Assembly (NCBI GenBank): GCA_029977045.1
Contig: JAPOLP010000176.1
Span: 1-9,033, forward strand
Direction: 5' to 3'
Source of the DNA: Planctomycetota bacterium
Lineage (GTDB): Bacteria; Planctomycetota; Planctomycetia; Planctomycetales; Planctomycetaceae
Length of the DNA: 9,033 nt
The notes under the pieces were generated by a model. The model saw only the letters and a list, made by a program, of their open reading frames with translations, searched no databases and was not told the origin of the DNA. Positions 5,550 through 9,033 of the stretch are shown one piece after another. Numbering within the stretch: the stretch's first letter is position 1; the number at the start of each line of letters is the position of its first letter. A program made the translations under genes and the position numbers.

Positions 5550-6959
5550 TCACGCAAACGCTTCGTGCAGCACCTGGCCGCCGAGGTTCGTTGGAATTTC
5601 ATCTCGACCGTGATGAGGCCAGACGAGCTGGTGCTGATCGATCCCAAGGGCGTGAATCAGCGTCGAGTGGAAGTCGCTGATAGAAACCGGGCGTTCGATT
5701 GCGGCGTATCCGAGTTCGTCGGTGGCTCCGATGGCCTGCCCGCCTTTGACGCCGCCACCAGCCAGCCAGACCGTGTAACCAAGCGGGTTGTGATTGCGAC
5801 CGTTGCCCAGACCTTCCATCGTCGGCGTGCGGCCGAACTCGCCGCCCCAGACAACCAGCGTATCGTCGAGCAGTCCGCGCTGATCGAGGTCTTCCAGAAA
5901 GGCGGCAACCGGGCGATCCGTCTTTGCGGCCATGCCGTCGTGGTTGTCTTTGAGGTTGCCGTGCGCGTCCCAGCCGCCGATACGGACCTGAATGAACCGG
6001 ACGCCGCGCTCGACCATCCGCCGAGTCAGCAGCAGGCTACGACCGGTCGCCTTGGTTGGATCGTCGAGCATTCCATAGCGTCGCTGAGTTGCCTCGGTTT
6101 CCTGATCAAGAGCCAGCAGTTCCGGAGCGTGCGTCTGCATTCGGAAGGCTGTGCCGTACGACCGGATGCGGGCTTCGAGTTCCGAGTGCTGGCCGAGTGT
6201 CTGCACATGCCGACGGTTGAGAAAGTCGAGCAGGCTGAGTTGCCGCTGCCGCATTTCGTTCGACGTTCCTGCCGGCAGCTTCAGATCGCTGATGCCTTTG
6301 ACCGGATCGACAACGACGCCCTGATGCTCCGCCGGCAGAAATCCCGGCCCCCAGCCCGCAAGTTGCGGGTACTGCATCCCGGCGGTCAGCAGGTTCATCA
6401 CGATGAAGCCCGGCAGGCTGCGGTTCTGCGTGCCAACACCGAGACTTATCCAGGCACCGAGACTCGGACGATCACCAAGAGCCGTGCCCGTCAGCGCGAC
6501 GCACTCGCCCGGACCGTGCACCGGCGTGCCGTGCTGCATCGAGCGGATGACGCACAACCGGTCGATGTGCTTTGCCGTTTCGGGAAACAGGTCTGAAACA
6601 GGGAGGCCGCTTTCTCCATGCTGTCGGAAGCGGTACGGAGACGCCATCAGGTTGAAGAGGCTCGCTTCCTTCAGCCGAGGCAGCGTCTTTGCGATCGACT
6701 CGGGCACGTCCTGGCCATGCAGTTTCTGCAAAGCCGGTTTTGGATCGTACGAGTCAACCTGGCTGGGACCTCCGGCTATAAACAGCCAGACAATGTTCTT
6801 CGCACGCGGTCGCAGATGCGGTTGTCCGAACGTGCTGGAAGATGTCCCAGCGGCAACAGCGAAGCCCACACCGCGACCGCTGAGTGCTGTCGCACCGGCG
6901 GTTGCCAGCAGCGAGCGGCGGCTCATTGCGGAATCTGGTTGTTTCGTCTCGCGGCTCAT
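5550..6959 (-). CDS. DUF1501 family protein, Tat-exported
   Basis: A 469-residue DUF1501 protein, a family related to the alkaline phosphatase/sulfatase fold and very abundant in planctomycetes; its biochemical role is not established. The N-terminus has a twin-arginine signal: SRRSLL at 13-18, followed by a small-residue stretch to about residue 38, so the product should be exported folded. IVWLFIAGGPSQVDSYDPKP (56-75) is the opening strand and conserved metal-site region. HGTPVHGPGE, GGWDAHGN (W330, D331, H333), GGEFGRTP (372-379) and the NHNP around H390 follow in family order and hold the likely metal ligands. The length is normal. The ATG overlaps the stop of the upstream PSCyt/PSD1 gene (ATGA at 6956-6959), implying translational coupling; a second ATG at 6926 would also keep the Tat motif. 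The two products probably act together outside the cytoplasm. Confidence 0.93.
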   Translation of the reverse strand: MSRETKQPDSAMSRRSLLATAGATALSGRGVGFAVAAGTSSSTFGQPHLRPRAKNIVWLFIAGGPSQVDSYDPKPALQKLHGQDVPESIAKTLPRLKEASLFNLMASPYRFRQHGESGLPVSDLFPETAKHIDRLCVIRSMQHGTPVHGPGECVALTGTALGDRPSLGAWISLGVGTQNRSLPGFIVMNLLTAGMQYPQLAGWGPGFLPAEHQGVVVDPVKGISDLKLPAGTSNEMRQRQLSLLDFLNRRHVQTLGQHSELEARIRSYGTAFRMQTHAPELLALDQETEATQRRYGMLDDPTKATGRSLLLTRRMVERGVRFIQVRIGGWDAHGNLKDNHDGMAAKTDRPVAAFLEDLDQRGLLDDTLVVWGGEFGRTPTMEGLGNGRNHNPLGYTVWLAGGGVKGGQAIGATDELGYAAIERPVSISDFHSTLIHALGIDQHQLVWPHHGRDEIPTNLGGQVLHEAFA

Positions 6960-9033
6960 GGCAGATACACAAACTCGTTGAGGTTCAGCAGGGCGAGGCA
7001 GAACTGACGCAGCGTTTCTTCCAGAGACGCTTCCGTACCGCTGGGTTCTTCACCGTCGCCCGCTCGCAGAAACGTTAGTGACTGGGCGAGCTCGTCGCGG
7101 TCTGGCTCGCGACTCAACAGCAGGGCAAAGACACGCCGCACTCGCTGTTCGTCCGAGCTTTCTTCGGCGGCGACCCGAGCAGCCAGTCGCTCAGCACGCT
7201 GCCGCATGAAGTCACTGTTCAGCAGAAACAGCGGCTGCAGCGGGACCGTTGACACTTGACGGCGGTTGCAGGCGGCGACGGCGTCAGGACCGTCGAACAG
7301 GTTCTGCATCGTCGGCATTCCGGCACGTTTCTGATGCAGGTACACGCTGCGTCTCGCGAGTGCCGCGTTGCTTTCCTGCAGACTCGGGCCGGCCATCCGA
7401 CTGGAAAGCTCGTCTGTGACGGTGAGCAGCGAGTCCCGGATCGCTTCCGATTCCAGCCGGCGAGGCAGCCAGCGCCAGAACAGCTGATTCTCGGGATCGA
7501 GTTCCGCGTTGCGACCGTCAAATTGCGATGACCGCCGATACGCGTTCGAGCTGACAATCAGTCGGTGAATCTGCTTCGTGCTCCAGGAACTGTCAATCAG
7601 TCTACATGTCAGCCAGTCGAGAAGTCCCGCCAGTTGCGGCTTCGGTGTCTGCGTTCCGAAGTTTCCAGGATCGAGGACCAGCCCGCGTCCGAAGTGTGCC
7701 TGCCAGATCCGGTTCACCCAGACGCGAGCAGTCAACGGGTTGTCCCGCGACGTCAGCCAGTCAGCGAGTGCCGTGCGAGGTCGCTCGGCCAGCGGAGCAT
7801 CTCCGGGGACCGGACCGAAGATCGCCGGCCAGCCTGGCGCGACCGTGGGACCAGGATTGTGAGGATCACCCTTCACCAGAATACGAGGCTGCAGCCGCTC
7901 GCTGGCTTCGCGACCGAATGGCAGTGCCCAGCGGATTTCAAACCTTGGCACAGCGAGTTCCGTCGACGACGTCACTGGCGAGTAGAACGCCCAGGCCTGC
8001 GGCCAGCGATTGATCGCGCGACCAAGTTCGTCGTACCGGATTCGCTCCGAGCCTCTGATGTTCCGCTCGACGGTCTGCGGCAGAACAAAGATGTCTCCTT
8101 TCGGGCGTTTGGCCCGTTCTATGGCGAAGACTTTCGAGTGCTCGATCTCGAACATTGTGTTGCGTTCTTCGACCAGGGCGGCTCGCGTTTCAGGATCGTA
8201 CGGCGAGTCGGTCGCGGCTTCGTCGAGCACGACATTGATCGGCTGGCCTCGCAGGAAGAACGCGGCGAAGCGGTAGAAGTCGCGAGTCGAAATCGGATCG
8301 AGCTTGTGGTTGTGGCACTGAGCACAGCCGAATGTCAGGCCGAGCAGCGCGCTGCCGGTTGTGTTGACGACGTCAACCATCACGTCGGCTCGCTGAAGCA
8401 GCTTGTCCTTTTCGTTGCCGCTGTAACGTGCCGCTGCCAGAAATCCGGTCGCGATCACATTCTCGTCCGAGTACGGCTGCAGTTCGTCGCCGGCAATCTG
8501 CTGCCGCACAAACTGATCGAACGGTTTGTCGTCGTTGAAACTTCGGACGACGTAATCGCGATACCGCCAGGCGTGCGGACGCGATCGGTTGTGCTGGTAG
8601 CCGTTGCTCTCGGCGAAGCGGGCAACGTCCAGCCAGTGCCGTCCCCAGCGTTCGCCATACGCCGGCGAAGCCAGCAACCGGTCGACCAATCGTTCATAAG
8701 CATCCGGCGAATCATCATTCACAAAGTCGTCAACTTCAGCAGGATTCGGCGGAAGCCCGAGCAGATCGAGCGACAGTCGCCGGATCAGCGTGCGCCGATC
8801 GGCCTCCGGCGAAGACGTCAGTCCGACCGCGGCGAGCCGCCGGGCGACCAGCGTGTCGACGGCGTTCGCTCCGGGCGGGATCGCCGCCTTCACTGGCGGC
8901 TCGTAGGACCAGTGGCGCTGATACGCCGCACCTTGGGCGATCCACCGCTCAAGGATCGTTTTGTCGCGCGCGGAGAGTTTCTTGTACGATTCCGGCGGCG
9001 GCATGACCTCGTCTTCGTCCGCGGAGCGGATGC
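6956..9033 (-). CDS. PSCyt1/PSCyt2/PSD1 (DUF1549-DUF1553) planctomycete cytochrome-like protein (partial, N-terminus beyond right edge)
   Basis: The frame stays open to the right edge. Reading IRSADEDEV then MPPPES shows that the Met at 9004 is internal, within the end of a PSCyt1 domain whose haem motif lies outside the window. Counting from that Met, WIAQGAAYQRHWSYEPP (21-37) ends PSCyt1. PSCyt2/DUF1549 follows (about 47-255), with RRLSLDLLGLPP, YGERWGRHWLDVARFAESNG and CAQCH (227-231; bases 8312-8326), a CxxCH haem-binding motif inside GCAQCHNHKLDPI. A linker of about 150 residues leads to PSD1/DUF1553 (about 409-660), with LADWLTSRDNPLTARVWVNRIWQAHFGRGLV and FWRWLPRRLESEAIRDSLL. No LamG or concanavalin-like insert lies between them. 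The stop overlaps the DUF1501 start by 4 nt. Such proteins are thought to be exported c-type cytochromes, possibly linked to polymer degradation, but the function is not settled. Confidence 0.93.
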   Translation of the reverse strand, partial: IRSADEDEVMPPPESYKKLSARDKTILERWIAQGAAYQRHWSYEPPVKAAIPPGANAVDTLVARRLAAVGLTSSPEADRRTLIRRLSLDLLGLPPNPAEVDDFVNDDSPDAYERLVDRLLASPAYGERWGRHWLDVARFAESNGYQHNRSRPHAWRYRDYVVRSFNDDKPFDQFVRQQIAGDELQPYSDENVIATGFLAAARYSGNEKDKLLQRADVMVDVVNTTGSALLGLTFGCAQCHNHKLDPISTRDFYRFAAFFLRGQPINVVLDEAATDSPYDPETRAALVEERNTMFEIEHSKVFAIERAKRPKGDIFVLPQTVERNIRGSERIRYDELGRAINRWPQAWAFYSPVTSSTELAVPRFEIRWALPFGREASERLQPRILVKGDPHNPGPTVAPGWPAIFGPVPGDAPLAERPRTALADWLTSRDNPLTARVWVNRIWQAHFGRGLVLDPGNFGTQTPKPQLAGLLDWLTCRLIDSSWSTKQIHRLIVSSNAYRRSSQFDGRNAELDPENQLFWRWLPRRLESEAIRDSLLTVTDELSSRMAGPSLQESNAALARRSVYLHQKRAGMPTMQNLFDGPDAVAACNRRQVSTVPLQPLFLLNSDFMRQRAERLAARVAAEESSDEQRVRRVFALLLSREPDRDELAQSLTFLRAGDGEEPSGTEASLEETLRQFCLALLNLNEFVYLP

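Noticed and set aside
5514..6596. A 360-residue plus-strand open frame.
   Set aside because: It is antisense to the DUF1501 gene, starts inside the palindromic repeat, and its product shows no recognisable domain.
9002..9004. ATG at 9004 as the true start of the PSCyt/PSD1 protein.
   Set aside because: The frame continues upstream with IRSADEDEV, which together with MPPPES is the usual end of a PSCyt1 domain, so the gene extends beyond the window.

Overview
The window most likely comes from a member of the Planctomycetota. The main reason is the right-hand 3.5 kb, an overlapping pair of genes of the kind greatly expanded in that phylum: a PSCyt1/PSCyt2/PSD1 (DUF1549/DUF1553) cytochrome-like protein followed by a DUF1501 protein with a twin-arginine export signal. 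The DNA is GC-rich and almost fully coding. No rRNA, tRNA, CRISPR array, phage gene or transposase gene was seen.

Layout, left to right. (1) Bases 1-1576, minus strand: the N-terminal 525 residues of a molybdenum hydroxylase large subunit of the xanthine dehydrogenase family, running off the left edge. (2) Bases 1577-1784: a divergent intergenic region with a possible minus-strand promoter and two small hairpins. (3) Bases 1785-5467, plus strand: three closely spaced genes that look like an operon, namely an SGNH-type hydrolase, a Gfo/Idh/MocA-like protein that appears to have lost its catalytic residues, and a gamma-glutamyltransferase-family Ntn hydrolase. (4) Bases 5468-5549: a short convergent gap almost filled by a palindromic repeat pair. 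(5) Bases 5550-9033, minus strand: the DUF1501 gene and, upstream of it in the same transcription direction, the PSCyt/PSD1 gene, which runs off the right edge.

The most unusual structure is a REP-like element of about 24 bp present four times as two head-to-head inverted pairs. One pair (2004-2080) lies inside the SGNH hydrolase gene, is read through in frame, and adds about 25 residues between two conserved blocks. The other (5478-5543) lies between the convergent stop codons. Each unit can fold as a small hairpin with a GCAA loop, and one copy carries a compensatory base-pair swap that preserves that hairpin. This points to selection or propagation at the level of nucleic-acid structure.

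How the genes work together is only partly visible. The DUF1501 and PSCyt/PSD1 products very probably act together outside the cytoplasm. The three-gene plus-strand operon combines a probable esterase-like enzyme, a probable non-catalytic dinucleotide-fold protein and a probable amidohydrolase/transpeptidase. None has an export signal, and no substrate can be read from the sequence.
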